In this document: positions 1 through 10,620 of the stretch, one piece after another
How the letters are laid out: each line of letters opens with the position of its first letter
Numbering within the stretch: position 1 is the first letter of the stretch
Assembly (NCBI GenBank): GCA_002786065.1
Contig: NHNY01000001.1
Span: 1,426,001-1,490,000 of the forward strand
Direction of reading: 5' to 3'
Source of the DNA: Microcyclospora pomicola
Taxonomy: Eukaryota; Ascomycota; Dothideomycetes; Capnodiales
DNA: 64,000 nucleotides
Translations under genes and position numbers: made by a program
Notes under the pieces: model-generated
The model's input: the letters and a program-made list of their open reading frames with translations, nothing else
What the model was told of the DNA's origin: nothing
The model's database searches: none

Positions 1-434
1 AGCTGCCTGAGGGTGACTTCACATGATGTCTCCAGCATTGACAAAAATTCGCTCAAAGTGAAAATGCATCGATAGGTACACAAATATGCTCGAAGATGCT
101 ACAACAGAGGAAGAAAACTCATGCCGCACCACAGCCATGCCGTCGTTCATGCCACCAGCAACAGTCGTCTCGTCCGCCCACCTGACCGTATGTCACATGC
201 ATGCAACCGAAAATGTCCGCAACGCCCTCGCTAGTATATGCATGAAAAGCAAAGAAGAAATCATGTCCTCATCTCATATCTCATCGCAAGTGGACATGCT
301 CACGCATCAGCGTTCTCATCGCCAATCCGTGGGGGACTTCGCGACTTGGAATGTTTGCCGTGTGTGTACGGGCTGTGACTTCGTCTGCGTGCTGATCAGT
401 AAAAGAGCTTGTCTGGCATCATCCCACACGCAAC
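1..434. other. Left-edge non-coding stretch
   Basis: This is the 3' flank of the NEDD8 protease gene. A 151-codon open frame runs across it on the plus strand (86-541), but it is Ser/Pro/His-rich, resembles no family and overlaps the protease on the other strand. I see no gene here. Confidence 0.5.
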
Positions 435-1217
435 TTACGATCTCCTTTTCTCCCCCTCCACTCTCCGTGCCTCGATCACCTTCAACATCTCCTTCCTCCC
501 GCCATGTGCATCCACCTCCTTATCCCGCATGCTCATGTTGATCTTGTCATGCGCATGCGCGGTCAACAGCTTCTTCATGAGCAGGTGCTGCATGAGCAAG
601 CACACAAACACGCCACAGTCCATCCCGTTGTCCTGCCGCGGCGTGTCCTGCAGGTTGATGAACTTCAGCGGCTTCCCCAGCAGCTGCGAGATCTTGTGCG
701 CGACCAGCTTGGCTTCGCGGTAGTTCGCATCGCCGAGACTATCATAGTGGAAAGCCACGCCGTCAATGACCGACACGAGCAGCAGCGACCAGTGCGAGCC
801 ACCCTCGGCGACGGCCACGTTCTTGCAGTCGTTGATCGGCAGGAAGACGTGCGTCGTCCGCGTGAAGTCCGGCAGCGCCTCCTTCAAGCTCAGCGGCTCC
901 GGCGTGTTCTGCAGCAGGAAGCTCATCGATGGGCGTAGCAGCACGATCTGCGCCTTGGGGTACGCCGACAGCTTCTCGTGCTCCAGGTACTCCTCCCAGA
1001 ACGCGATGACGTTGTCCGTCAGCCAGTCGTCCTTGATCGTATCTACATCCTCGCGCGTGAGGCGCACGTCGTGGTAGGAGAGGTAGGCATCGTCGGGTGC
1101 GAGGTTGCCGCCGAAATGTCGTGACACCCGTCCGCCGAACGGATGCAGCCCGCTGGAGGAGGGCCCCGAGTTCCGGCTGTGGGATGAGGAGTTGCGTTGG
1201 TGTTTCTGCAGTGGCAT
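435..1217 (-). CDS. nep1: NEDD8-specific cysteine protease (Nep1/SENP8 type)
   Basis: A 260-residue C48-family (Ulp1-like) protease. Family members process the NEDD8 precursor and remove NEDD8 from cullins and other targets, so a deneddylase role in nucleus and cytoplasm is expected. The catalytic set is visible: His142 in GGSHWSLL, Asp159 in YDSLGD, a Gln shortly before the Cys in PRQDNG, and nucleophile Cys201 in MDCGVFVC. The length and the short, disordered Ser/His-rich leader fit SENP8 rather than the much larger Ulp1/Ulp2. The open frame extends upstream to 1238 only through a GTG, so I start at the first ATG (MPLQKH). A single exon suffices. Codon use is strikingly G/C-rich at third positions between about 560 and 1100. 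SUMO protease is the alternative, but size and context favour NEDD8. Confidence 0.85.
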   Translation of the reverse strand: MPLQKHQRNSSSHSRNSGPSSSGLHPFGGRVSRHFGGNLAPDDAYLSYHDVRLTREDVDTIKDDWLTDNVIAFWEEYLEHEKLSAYPKAQIVLLRPSMSFLLQNTPEPLSLKEALPDFTRTTHVFLPINDCKNVAVAEGGSHWSLLLVSVIDGVAFHYDSLGDANYREAKLVAHKISQLLGKPLKFINLQDTPRQDNGMDCGVFVCLLMQHLLMKKLLTAHAHDKINMSMRDKEVDAHGGRKEMLKVIEARRVEGEKRRS

Positions 1218-1744
1218 GGTTTCTTCTCGTTTCTCCACTTCTGCTGTTCGCGTGCTCTTTCTGTGGCTGGTTGAGATCCCTGTTCAATCTTTGGTTCGAT
1301 GCTGGCTTGGCGGTCAATGTTCAGCAAAAAGGACGTAGCTCAAGAGTCACGGTGATGTGTGCAAGGATGATTGGAGAAGAGCACAAGTGCTGGCAATGTG
1401 GTACACTGGTAGCATGCCCAGAATTCATGCCATGCGCGTCAGGCGTTTTCTCCACCAGATTGATCGGCGTCGATTTCGAGTTCTGGGCTTGGGCAATGAC
1501 GTTGTTGCCTACGCATTGGTTGCATCCGTGCGCCATCAGGTCTGATCATGTATGTACATTAGTGTACACCACGTCGAAATCAAGAAAGTTGTCCATTGGC
1601 TCGCAAGCAAGTATTAATGCTTTGCAGCTGATGCTAAACGCTAAATCCAATAGTAATGAAACGTGGTGCGGTAGACAGACTGCAGAGCCGTTGTCCGTGA
1701 CACCAACCAAGCCATGCAACTCTGTCAATGCAGAAAATCAATGC
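1218..1744. other. Spacer: nep1 promoter side, LYAR 3' side
   Basis: Both neighbours are on minus, so this stretch holds the promoter and leader of the NEDD8 protease and the 3' end of the LYAR-type gene. Open frames here have no family resemblance. No distinct motif was recognised. Confidence 0.4.
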
Positions 1745-3156
1745 TCAAATAAAAAGGACAATTTCCCCTCGATCGTTGCGACGCAGACGCAGTGACTTCC
1801 ACAGCTCCTTGTCATCCTCCTCCTTCTCCTCTCCCCGAACATCGCGCTCACGGTGGTAACGCTTCAATGCTTTGTTGATTGAGCACCCGCGCTCACTGTC
1901 TGGGCCTTTGACGAATGAAAGGAACAGCTCGGCTCGGTCTTTGTATGCGACGAGCTGATTTGATGATGTTGGTTGTACCGAACTTGCTCGGTCTGGGTAC
2001 TCAATAACCTTGTACTCCTTCTTCGACACCCGGTGACGATCGTCGTCCGAGGACGAGTCCCGGCGTTTTCGATGATGCTTGTCCTCGGCATGTTTGCTGT
2101 TTGAGCTCTTCGATGTGGTGCGAGATCCGTACGAAGAAACGCGACGCGCATCCCGAAGCTCCCTGTCGTGCTTCGATCGTTTGATAGGACTGATTGGTGT
2201 TGGACCAGCTTCGATGCGATCTTCGTAAAAGTCTGGATCTGTGACCAGACGACTGAGTCCACCGGTAAGACCCGAGTGCAGTGCACGGCCGGTCGACGAG
2301 GGCCAGTCTACGATCATGGAGTCTCGTGATGACGGCCGCTTCGCAGACGACAAGTTTAGATCGTCGACCTGTTGTCTCTTTCGCTTCTTGTCACTTTTCC
2401 CATCGCGATGCTTCTCTTTCCTCTCCTTGTTCGGTGCGGGAGTCGTATAAGGAGGAGGGGCCATCATAGCATGAGAGTTCTGAGAATCCGTCGCATCCTG
2501 CCACGAGTCATATTTGTGGAGGCCTGGCTGAAGCGGTGCGTTACCGTATGAATATCCATTCTGCTGGTATCGCACTCCATCACCATCGCTGTATTGCGAA
2601 TATTGCGAGTCGCCATTCTCGAGTCTCATCTGTTCTTGCGCTCCGCCCACGGCTTTTCCAGGCGTAGGCTCGCTGACCAAGTAATCAAACACATTCACTT
2701 GAGGGGGTGTTGGTGCCCGTGGGGGCACGTCCACGACAGCAACCGCGTATGCGTCCTCGCCTCCATCAGGCGCATCTTCCACTGACGCGCGCATGGGGAC
2801 CATGGCCTGTGATTGTGAACTATGGTTGGCGTCTACCGACTTGCGCTTATTGTTCTTTTTGTTCTCCTTGTCGCCGCGGTACAAGTGGCCTTGGTATTTC
2901 TGCGCTTCACTGATGCAGCTCGTATGCGATCGATAATCTGTGCCGTAGCCAAAGTTGACCATGCAATCGAGACAGGTAAAGGAAGCACCTCGACACTGGT
3001 TCCGGTGTGGATCGAGCTTCTTCTTCGTCAACACATCACCGCAGTTCTGTAAACAATCATAGAGTATTAGCTAAAGGTATGCGTTGGTCGCAGAGGTTTT
3101 ATTGCGCCGAGTTTTAAGAATTTTAGTGAACACACCTCGCACGAGAAGGACACCAT
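1745..3156 (-). CDS. LYAR: LYAR-type C2HC zinc-finger nucleolar protein
   Basis: A 440-residue protein in two exons, complement(1745..3046, 3136..3156), with an 89-nt intron (GTGTGT donor, TTACAG acceptor, phase 0). The first exon codes only MVSFSCE, which carries the first zinc-ligand cysteine. With exon 2 it gives the paired LYAR fingers: Cys6, Cys9, His21, Cys25, then Cys32, Cys35, His48, Cys51, with the family signature KKLDPHRNQC and SEAQKYQG. LYAR-type proteins are nucleolar and linked to pre-rRNA processing and growth. The rest is low-complexity, with Lys/Arg-rich blocks (residues ~70-80, 215-230, 300-350) and acidic/Ser stretches likely to be nuclear-localisation and disordered regions. 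The C-terminus ends with a conserved-looking LWKSLRLRRNDRGE segment. Without exon 1 the first finger would lack two ligands, which decides the start. Confidence 0.88.
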
Positions 3157-4544
3157 TTCTATCCAAGGATGGATGGCGCAGCGGTACGCCAGATATAATA
3201 CGGTTCAATGCAGGAGTCGCCGCGATGCAGATCATGTGGTGCTCGTCACGGGCGATTGGATGCAAAGGGATCAGTCGACGAAGGAGGGGCGGCGAATGTC
3301 TCTGGTGGAGGATTGTTGTTTCAGAATAGTCTGCCACCAGACAAATCACCGGCCGCTGCAGGCTGCACCCCCATCCTGCGGCGCCTCAACCCCAAGCAGT
3401 TAGCGCCTGATCCTGCAGGTCATCTCGCATGCTTCTGTCTCATTCTTGCAGAGGACATGCTCGCGTCTGTCTTTGGCGATGATGTCCATGTGCAATATCT
3501 TCTACCTGAGACCATGAATCACCAGACTCCATGCACTCATATGTCAAAGTCAGCGTCATGAAGCAGCGCCGGTCTGGAGCAGTATTGCTGGCAATCGGAA
3601 TCTTGAAGGTTGTGGCGAACATGGGCGGCAAGCTGTGTGAGTATACGTACCGACTCCTGCATGTTGGTTTCACACCATCATGCCATGGCGACCTGTTATT
3701 CTGCGTCGTGACCCGTGGATCGCCGGAGCATCATACGTGAAAATTGATACGTAGGCTAGTGAATGATAACGATCTTGCTAGCTAGGGGCGTAGAGTTGTG
3801 TGGAGATTTCGACCCATGTGGTATACCTTCACTATTCTTTCCAGGATTGCTTCCATTCGATCTGGATGGAGCCCACGAAGGAGTGTGTATCTGGTATTAG
3901 ATGCCAGTTCAGGGCCAAGGATAGACCATCAACATTTGGGCAATGGTTGTATACTTTCAGTCTATAAGGGGCATCGAATCGGTTCTGTTGTGCCTTCAAA
4001 TCTGCTTGATCTTGTTTAGGCGCGCTATCCTTGCTATAACATGACCATTCGCCTCCAATGTTAACCCTTCGTTGGACGAACATCGAGATCTTTGCGCGCT
4101 ACGGGCTTCGTCGAGTATATCCCTAGCTAGAAGAGCGTGTCCATGTGCCTTGTTCTTGCCTTGGTATAACTGTTCAAGCGGGAACGAGGTATGAGGGTGG
4201 AATGCATGTGCTGATCTCATACCACGTCGTCATGGGAAAGTTGTGAAGGCTTGGGCAGATGCCTGTGCATGTGACTATTTGACTTTGAGACCACACTGCC
4301 ATCCGTCTTTTACTACATGTGGCTGATAGAGCATCCATGTGATCACTGTAGCTATTGGACACTATCGACGTAGGCGTGGTAGCCGGCAAGTAAAACAGAA
4401 TCTTGAAGATTATATGCCCCGCTTCAACGTTGCGCGAGAACTATAGAGCTATGACTTCCATTTGTTGTGAACATCGTTGCCGTGACGTAGATACCGATTG
4501 CACTGTCAAGATCATGAACGCTACAATTTCTGTCGAGTAAGACA
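3157..4544. other. Intergenic stretch, no gene recognised
   Basis: About 1.4 kb between the divergent LYAR-type gene and the small kinase-like gene. Open frames of 70-117 codons occur on both strands but have no family resemblance, biased composition and no splice partners I could join. It must contain the two divergent promoters. Confidence 0.4.
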
Positions 4545-5419
4545 ATGTCTCCGGGACTTACAGAGAGTCAAGCAGATGCTATCCTCGACAAGATTGTACG
4601 GTTCGAGGATGGTTCAAGATATGAGCGTCTCCAGGCCATGACGAACTTCCGCAAGGATGACAGCGAGGCTCGGATCCTCTATGCCTGCAGGCAGGTGTTG
4701 GAGGATCCGTCACAATCAAGCGAGATAGATCAAACCGAGTTCGTGATGAAGATCAAAGTACAGTATGTCAAGACGACTGCGATGTAGCATTGGCTAATCC
4801 ATCGAATGAAGAGTTCCCTCACTTTTGCCTGGGCGACAAAAGGAGCCGCTGCAAGGTCCAAGTAAGGAAACATCGGCAGAGCTGAGGGCATTACAGACCT
4901 TCACAAATAAGCAACGAACATCGGTTCCACATCTTGTCGCCTCGAGACGGGTGACACAGGGTCCCGACGGCTTGCTTCCTGGAGGTTACATTGCTTTCAC
5001 CGTGATGACACTCATGCCAGGCGAGAACTTGCTCGATCTGGGGTTTTGGAGCATGCCCATTGACGAACAGAGCGAGATTCGAACTGCTTTCATACTGACC
5101 TTAAAGTAATGTTCCTAATGGAGACTCGATGAGCAATGCTGATACAGAGGTAGGGACATCTGGCGCGATGGCTTCGAACCATACGATTGTGCGCTTCGCA
5201 ACATTCTATGGAAGCAAGCGACGAAACAATGGTGAGACTCAAGACTTTCAGATCGACTAGCAGTTATGATTGACCAGATTTAGTTCTGTCATCGACTTCG
5301 AGCACTACTATCCTGCTAAAGATCCAATCAACATGGATGAGAACGAGGAATTACAGAAATGGGGCCTTGCCCGCCGACCTCCACCCACGACGTGGTGGGC
5401 TGAGTGGGGATTGAAGTAG
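4545..5419 (+). CDS. Miniature protein-kinase-like protein
   Basis: A 243-residue product from four exons, join(4545..4762, 4812..5105, 5148..5231, 5284..5419), with introns of 49, 42 and 52 nt. The last acceptor is forced, because the nearer AG would create a stop. Several kinase landmarks survive in order: a beta3-like lysine in VMKIKVQ (~residues 68-74), a hinge-like hydrophobic segment GGYIAFTVMTLMPG, a catalytic-loop-like YDCALRNILW (Asp to Asn spacing of five, as in HRDxxxxN), and a DFG-like VIDFEHY with Glu in place of Gly. The C-lobe after that is nearly absent; the protein stops after a Trp-rich tail WWAEWGLK. This resembles the fungal families of short kinase-like or aminoglycoside-phosphotransferase-like proteins of unknown substrate. 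Activity cannot be predicted. The gene model is inferred but frame-consistent throughout. Confidence 0.7.
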
Positions 5420-5639
5420 GCTGAGTCCGGAGTGAGATGGGTTCATGTTTTGTGAAATATGAAATGCAGCGATTCCCAAGTCTTCACACAACTACCCTGC
5501 AGCCAATACGTGTCCAACCGCTCTGATGCTCATACTAGCTGTACATAAAATCCAACCGTAGCAAACTTCCATTCGTTGGACGCCTCATCGTTGTGCTTTT
5601 GTATCTGTTGCTAGATCAAATAGATGGACGACATCTTGG

Positions 5640-6191
5640 TCATGGTGTAATGCTCTGTTTTGCTTCACGCAAAGCAGGTGCCGAGACACAGTACGCAGTG
5701 ATCAATGCCCTCCAATCAACATACAGTGCATCACTCTCTCCAATCACATCTGTCGGTAGCCTGATTCTTACAAGCTCATCCTCATCAATGTAGCTATACC
5801 GGATTCGCCACTCTTGCCTTCTGTCCAGTCCATCTTGAGCCATGGTCTGCCAAAGCCTCATCACCCGGTCATGTTGCAGTCGCGGATGTACATGACCATT
5901 TCCGAACTTAGCATATCGAGCCTCGTTCTCGCTCATACCCAGATAGCTGAACGTCAGTGTGCCCCAGAGGTCGTACCACCGGTGGCGAGCGCCATTGCGA
6001 AGTGAGATGCTGATGCCAACCGTGAAGTTGGAGATGATGGTCATAGCCACATGGTTTTCAACGCAGGCATTCAACTGCTTGTTGAGGTACCGTGCGTTCA
6101 ACCAGAGATCATGGGGATCAAGATGGGAGAGTATTTGTATCCATATCTCATTAGGGAGGTACGAGTCTGACTTTCCATTGACGGTTGACAT
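5640..6191 (-). CDS. F-box protein
   Basis: A 183-residue single-exon protein starting at the ATG that gives MSTVNGKSDS. An F-box lies near the N-terminus (about residues 11-45), with the typical LPNEIWIQILSHLDPHDLW core that binds Skp1 in SCF ubiquitin ligases. The remainder has no recognisable substrate-binding repeats (no LRR, WD40 or Kelch) and instead shows a Trp/Arg-containing globular-looking region. Such short F-box proteins are numerous and fast-evolving in Pezizomycotina. Substrate and function are unknown. It converges with the small kinase-like gene (219 bp between the stops) and is divergent from the downstream methionyl-tRNA synthetase gene, with 274 bp between the two start codons. 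Confidence 0.75.
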   Translation of the reverse strand: MSTVNGKSDSYLPNEIWIQILSHLDPHDLWLNARYLNKQLNACVENHVAMTIISNFTVGISISLRNGARHRWYDLWGTLTFSYLGMSENEARYAKFGNGHVHPRLQHDRVMRLWQTMAQDGLDRRQEWRIRYSYIDEDELVRIRLPTDVIGESDALYVDWRALITAYCVSAPALREAKQSITP

Positions 6192-6465
6192 CCTTGCCGC
6201 TCATGCAGGTCAATCAATGGCTGGGTTGGGCGAGTATCAGTTGAAGTTGTCAAGCAACAGTGTCGCATTCAGTAGAACAAATGGCAGTTGTCAGAAATTG
6301 CCATTGTATCCATCATACCTGACATCTTATCCCATCCACCATAATGTGTGCACAAAACGATGGACGAAAAGATGGCAATATATATCGACAAGCTGATGTC
6401 GTTGTGACGAGACGGACAATAGTCGTGGTCAGCGTGACCACTAACGGGTTCCACGCTTCATTAAC

Positions 6466-8328
6466 ATGGACAACATCAACTCTGCCATGGACAAGCGGCT
6501 GCTATCGATTTCCAGCAAGCTCACCCCATTACAGTCCCTCATTGTGCGCAGATGGAGACCGCAATGGATCTGCCATCATCGCCGGGCGCAAGGTGCTCAA
6601 TGGCTGCGAGGTTATGTGACCGCCATTGAGCGCGAGAAGCCATTCTATGTCACCACACCTATCTTCTACGTCAATGCCGCCCCTCATGTCGGTCATATGT
6701 ATACTATGGTTCTGGCCGATGTGTTGAAGCGTTGGCAAGAGCTGAAGGGTCGACGAGCTTTACTGTGCACTGGCACCGACGAACATGGCATGAAGATTCA
6801 GCAAGCTGCTGCGAAGGCCGACGTACCGCCCAAGGAGTTCTGCGACGGCGGCGCCGAGATCTTCAAGGACCTGGCAGGGAAGATTGATGTCAGTAATGAC
6901 ATCTTCATACGAACAACAGATGAGGAACACAAGGAGGCCGTGGAGTATGCTTGGCAAATGCTTCAGGATCGGGGCTATATTTATGAAAGCAAGCATGAAG
7001 GATGGTACAGTGTCTCGGATGAGGCGTTTTATCCCCAGAAGCAGGTACATGTAGTGGTCGACCCTCCAACTGGACGCAAGATGATGGCGAGCATTGAGAC
7101 CGGCAAGGAGGTTGAATGGACTAGCGAGCGAAATTATCATTTTCGCCTGAGTGCTTTCCGGGAGAAGCTTCTGGATTTCTATCAACAGAATCCGGAATTC
7201 GTTGTTCCTCGCTCGCGTATGGATGAAGTGGTGCAACAAGTGACCGAGTCACTAAGCGATCTTTCCATTTCGCGGCCATCAGATCGATTACAATGGGGAA
7301 TACGCGTGCCGACTGATAGCACACAAACCATCTACGTTTGGTTGGACGCACTTCTCAACTATGCAACCGCTGCTGGGTACCCTTTCACGCCAGGTGCTGA
7401 GGCGTCTGGCGGATGGCCAGCCGATGTACAAGTCATTGGCAAAGACATTGTCCGCTTCCACTGCATCTACTGGCCTGCTTTCCTCATGGCGCTTGATCTC
7501 CCGCTCCCAAAGCAGGTCCTGACACATGCGCACTGGACATTGGGAAAGCAGAAAATGGCCAAAAGCACCGGGAATGTTGTCAATCCTTTCTTTGCTTTGG
7601 ACCGTTTCGGCAGTGATGTCATGCGCTGGTACCTCCTTCAAAATGGTGGCATTTCTGATGATACCGACTATGATAACGGCTACGTCATTGACAAGTACAA
7701 AAAGAGCTTGCAGGGAGGTCTTGGAGGCCTTACCAGTAGAGTCTTACGTTCTCGCAACTGGAGCATTCCCAAAATTGTCAACCGTTTCGCACCCCTTGAG
7801 CGTCCATTTCAGGCGAAGCCGGAGTGGTTGAGAGATGCGGATCAGCAATCTTGGTTGATGTACCACAGCCTGCAAACCCTACCAGAGCGCGTGGATGCCG
7901 AGATGAAGGCACTCCACCCCAACAAAGCCAGTAAACAAATCATCAATATGATATATCAGGCCAACGTACACATCTCAGCTACCTCGCCGTGGCTGGTTGT
8001 GTCGGAGCTGCGCTCTGCGATGGCCGACACCACTGGGCAAGAGATGTACGATGCAGAGAAGGCTGGGCGGTCCATCGAGCAGATGGAACTTGAGATCGAG
8101 CGCGCCATTTACCTCAGTACTGAGGTCTTACGGCTGACTGGAATCATGCTCCAACCCTTCATGCCGGCCGCCGCGAAACGGTTGTTGGATATGCTTGGTG
8201 TGGCACCAGACAGGCGCACCTGGGAGTGGTGCGTCTTAGGCAAAGATGCTGTATATGGTGACTCTATGGTCCCCCTCGGAAAAGGAAAAGATGGCTCGTT
8301 GTTCCCACCTTTGGTCAGCGAGTTTTGA
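6466..8328 (+). CDS. MSM1: Methionyl-tRNA synthetase, mitochondrial
   Basis: A 620-residue class I aminoacyl-tRNA synthetase that charges mitochondrial initiator and elongator tRNA-Met. The HIGH motif appears as HVGH (residues 74-77), just after the FYVTTPIFYVN strand. The KMSKS loop is KMAKS (363-367) in the GKQKMAKSTGNVV context. The connective-peptide region lacks the zinc-binding Cys cluster, as in the short bacterial/mitochondrial type. An anticodon-binding helical domain follows to the end (PWLVV...LQPFMPAAAKRLLDMLG). The first ~55 residues are rich in Arg and hydroxylated residues and poor in acids, fitting a matrix-targeting leader. A second Met at residue 8 could also serve as start. 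The absence of the C-terminal extensions seen in cytosolic MetRS supports the mitochondrial call. Single exon. Confidence 0.95.
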   Translation: MDNINSAMDKRLLSISSKLTPLQSLIVRRWRPQWICHHRRAQGAQWLRGYVTAIEREKPFYVTTPIFYVNAAPHVGHMYTMVLADVLKRWQELKGRRALLCTGTDEHGMKIQQAAAKADVPPKEFCDGGAEIFKDLAGKIDVSNDIFIRTTDEEHKEAVEYAWQMLQDRGYIYESKHEGWYSVSDEAFYPQKQVHVVVDPPTGRKMMASIETGKEVEWTSERNYHFRLSAFREKLLDFYQQNPEFVVPRSRMDEVVQQVTESLSDLSISRPSDRLQWGIRVPTDSTQTIYVWLDALLNYATAAGYPFTPGAEASGGWPADVQVIGKDIVRFHCIYWPAFLMALDLPLPKQVLTHAHWTLGKQKMAKSTGNVVNPFFALDRFGSDVMRWYLLQNGGISDDTDYDNGYVIDKYKKSLQGGLGGLTSRVLRSRNWSIPKIVNRFAPLERPFQAKPEWLRDADQQSWLMYHSLQTLPERVDAEMKALHPNKASKQIINMIYQANVHISATSPWLVVSELRSAMADTTGQEMYDAEKAGRSIEQMELEIERAIYLSTEVLRLTGIMLQPFMPAAAKRLLDMLGVAPDRRTWEWCVLGKDAVYGDSMVPLGKGKDGSLFPPLVSEF

Positions 8329-8831
8329 AGTGTAGCGCTGCGACACTCTTGTTGTACAGTATGTATAGTATCTGTAGTACCGTCGTGGAGATTTCGAGCC
8401 GCTTGCACTCATCAGCAAGCCATTAGCTCTGCTACTGTTCCGTCTCTGACATGTTGGGTGAACTGGACGCGCATTTCGTAAGAAATAAGGTGAGATGACG
8501 CTGACGAAGTGACGATTTATCAGTCTATCTGGTACTATAGAACAGCAACACTGAGTGTTGTAGATGGACGACGTAGATGTCATTGGCCCAGGAACGCCGG
8601 CAATGCGAGGGAAAGACAACCATAAGCAACGCTGAAGCGCAACGATGAACCATGACATACAACAACAACGCCTGTACAGCCGAAATGAAGGAGACCGCGC
8701 ACCATCCCAGTCCAATTTCCGGAGCTAAACCATGACCAACTCACCAAGCTGATGCTGCCCATGGCTATGCTTGCTGGAGACAGGAAAGTCAAAAAGAAAT
8801 TTGCGGACCGAATAGCTAGCAGACTCAGCAT
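8329..8831. other. Convergent 3' flanks, no gene recognised
   Basis: About 500 bp between two converging genes, so it should hold two 3' UTRs and poly(A) sites. Minus-strand frames of 83-159 codons cross it but overlap the synthetase coding region antisense or look hydrophobic and random. Confidence 0.45.
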
Positions 8832-9464
8832 CTACTTGCGAGTAGGCGGCGCGGTAGAACCAGCCGGAAGAGATGCTGTGGAGGTCGCAGTAGTGCTGGC
8901 GCAGACGCCAGCGTCGTTCAAATTGGCGAGCCAGGCACCAGCGTCAAATTCAGAGAAGACGGTGTCGATGAGGTAAGGGAACGGGTTGCCAGCTGGGGCA
9001 GGGATGGTCTCCATTGTGATCATGCCCACGACCGGGCGGGGGTCGCTAATGGGTGCTGTGCCTTCGGTTGTCATCCAGCGCATGACGACCGTGTCGCAAG
9101 AGTGCCAGATGTTGAGCTGCTGAAAGTTGATCTTGGCTTGCTGACTCTGACCGAGCTCGAAGGCGGTACGGTTCTGAAAGGTCGGCGAGAGCAGCGGGAG
9201 GGTTTTTGCGGCGGCACCCTGTGGGCATTCGTTGATCAGGGTGTTGACGGACTCGGAGTAGTCGGTGAAGTCCACCGAAAGCACTTGGTCGGCGAGTGAT
9301 GGGCTGTAATCGCATATGAGTGTGCCGAAGTTGTTGCCGATGAGTTGGGCGTCATCGTCACTGAGACAGTAGCTGCGCTTCTCCACATCGCGAGTGACGA
9401 GAGGGGATGCCAATGCCGAGACGGCGAGAAGGGAGAAGCTGGCGACTGCGGCGAACGAAGGCAT
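8832..9464 (-). CDS. Secreted NTF2-like domain protein
   Basis: A 210-residue protein. I start at MPSFAAVASFSLLAVSALAS because this gives a clean signal peptide of about 19 residues; the longer open frame to 9560 lacks a better ATG. The mature part matches the fungal secreted NTF2-like family: SYCLSDDDAQ, then FTDYSESVNTLI, LNIWHSCDTVVMRW and YLIDTVFSEFDAGAWL are recognisable blocks. Five cysteines lie in the mature region, two pairs of which could form disulfides. A Thr/Ser/Pro tail (~residues 190-210) looks like an O-glycosylated stalk without a GPI signal. No enzymatic role is established for this family; members are often co-listed among candidate secreted effectors. Single exon. Confidence 0.8.
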   Translation of the reverse strand: MPSFAAVASFSLLAVSALASPLVTRDVEKRSYCLSDDDAQLIGNNFGTLICDYSPSLADQVLSVDFTDYSESVNTLINECPQGAAAKTLPLLSPTFQNRTAFELGQSQQAKINFQQLNIWHSCDTVVMRWMTTEGTAPISDPRPVVGMITMETIPAPAGNPFPYLIDTVFSEFDAGAWLANLNDAGVCASTTATSTASLPAGSTAPPTRK

Positions 9465-10620
9465 TCTTGATAGATGGTGGGTTTGTATGAAGGAAATTGC
9501 TTTTGGTGCTGGGAATTGCTGAAGCAAAGATGCTTTTGCTTGAAGTCGCTGAATGTACACTGGAAGACTGGATGCTGAAGGAGAGAGTATCGTGACTTAC
9601 AGCGAGCGGATGCCGAATAATATACACAACAAATGCCTGTCGCGAGGCTGTATGCTCAGCACAAACGGCGAGCTGATGCTATTCCTGCCATGCAACGGGC
9701 CGTAAGGAAGTGCACGGGACTGTACTGCGGTTCGTCCGGCGAATCTCATCAGACAGCGGTTGCAAGATTTGGACGTTTGATAGACGGCCAAGCCACCGCA
9801 AGATCATCCTCTGCCATTCTGGGTCAATGATGGGCTGTGTGTGGGCTGTCGGTGTCAAAGGAAGAAGCGAGGTGAGGCTGAGCGTGATGGAATAAGCGGC
9901 TAAGCTTCCGGTTCCAGCTCAAGATAGAATAGAGTTCGACGCTGCTTAGCCTCGAAGTATATGTTTCCGTCACACGTGCGCCAGGCCATGTGGTTTCGTG
10001 CTGAGGTTGAATCTATTCTCACCTCTTGCGCTTACCGGCACATCTACAGGCGCAATGCTGCGCCATTCGTGTATCTGGTTTCGTTTTAGTCGTTGTTCTG
10101 ACCGCCTCGCAAAGCGGTAGTCGATAGATGGTGCTACCAGCATGTCAAAATGGCAGAAGTGGTATTAAGCCTCGCTAGACTGTCGAACATACAATGCTGG
10201 TTTATACCTCGAAGCCCACAATGCTTGGCCGGCTGGATCATGTCACCACCAATAACTGTATGGCGAAGGACTGGATCTGAGTGTAAGGTAACGACAAGGG
10301 ACTCTTGTTCAATCATGGCTGGGGCCATCGATAAGCTCTGGCACGACGCGGGACAAGCGCTCGAGTATGGCAATGGATGGTCCGGTAAAAGCCTCGCCAA
10401 TCATGAATCGCATTTCTCATTGACCTTGATAGCATGAGCTCATTGTATTTGAAGCTGAGTTCAGTGCCTGGTCATATGAAGGCTCCTACTCAAGACCAAT
10501 TGCAGCACCTTCGGAGTCATTATGGCTGGCGCCTGGACATAAGAAACCACCCGTAGCAAGGTCATTTCAGCATGATGCTTTTTCTCGAGTTCGTACATCG
10601 TGCCATCGTTCGAGCGTGAA
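9465..10620. other. Intergenic stretch, no gene recognised
   Basis: About 1.15 kb between the minus-strand secreted-protein gene (promoter side) and the end of LSM5. Frames of 60-95 codons are present but none resembles a family or joins plausible exons. No RNA gene was recognised. Confidence 0.4.

Noticed and set aside
86-541. 151-codon frame at the left edge
   Set aside because: Low-complexity Ser/Pro/His-rich and overlaps nep1 antisense.
504-938. 144-codon plus-strand frame across nep1
   Set aside because: Antisense shadow rich in Arg, Gln and Leu; the minus frame has the complete protease catalytic set.
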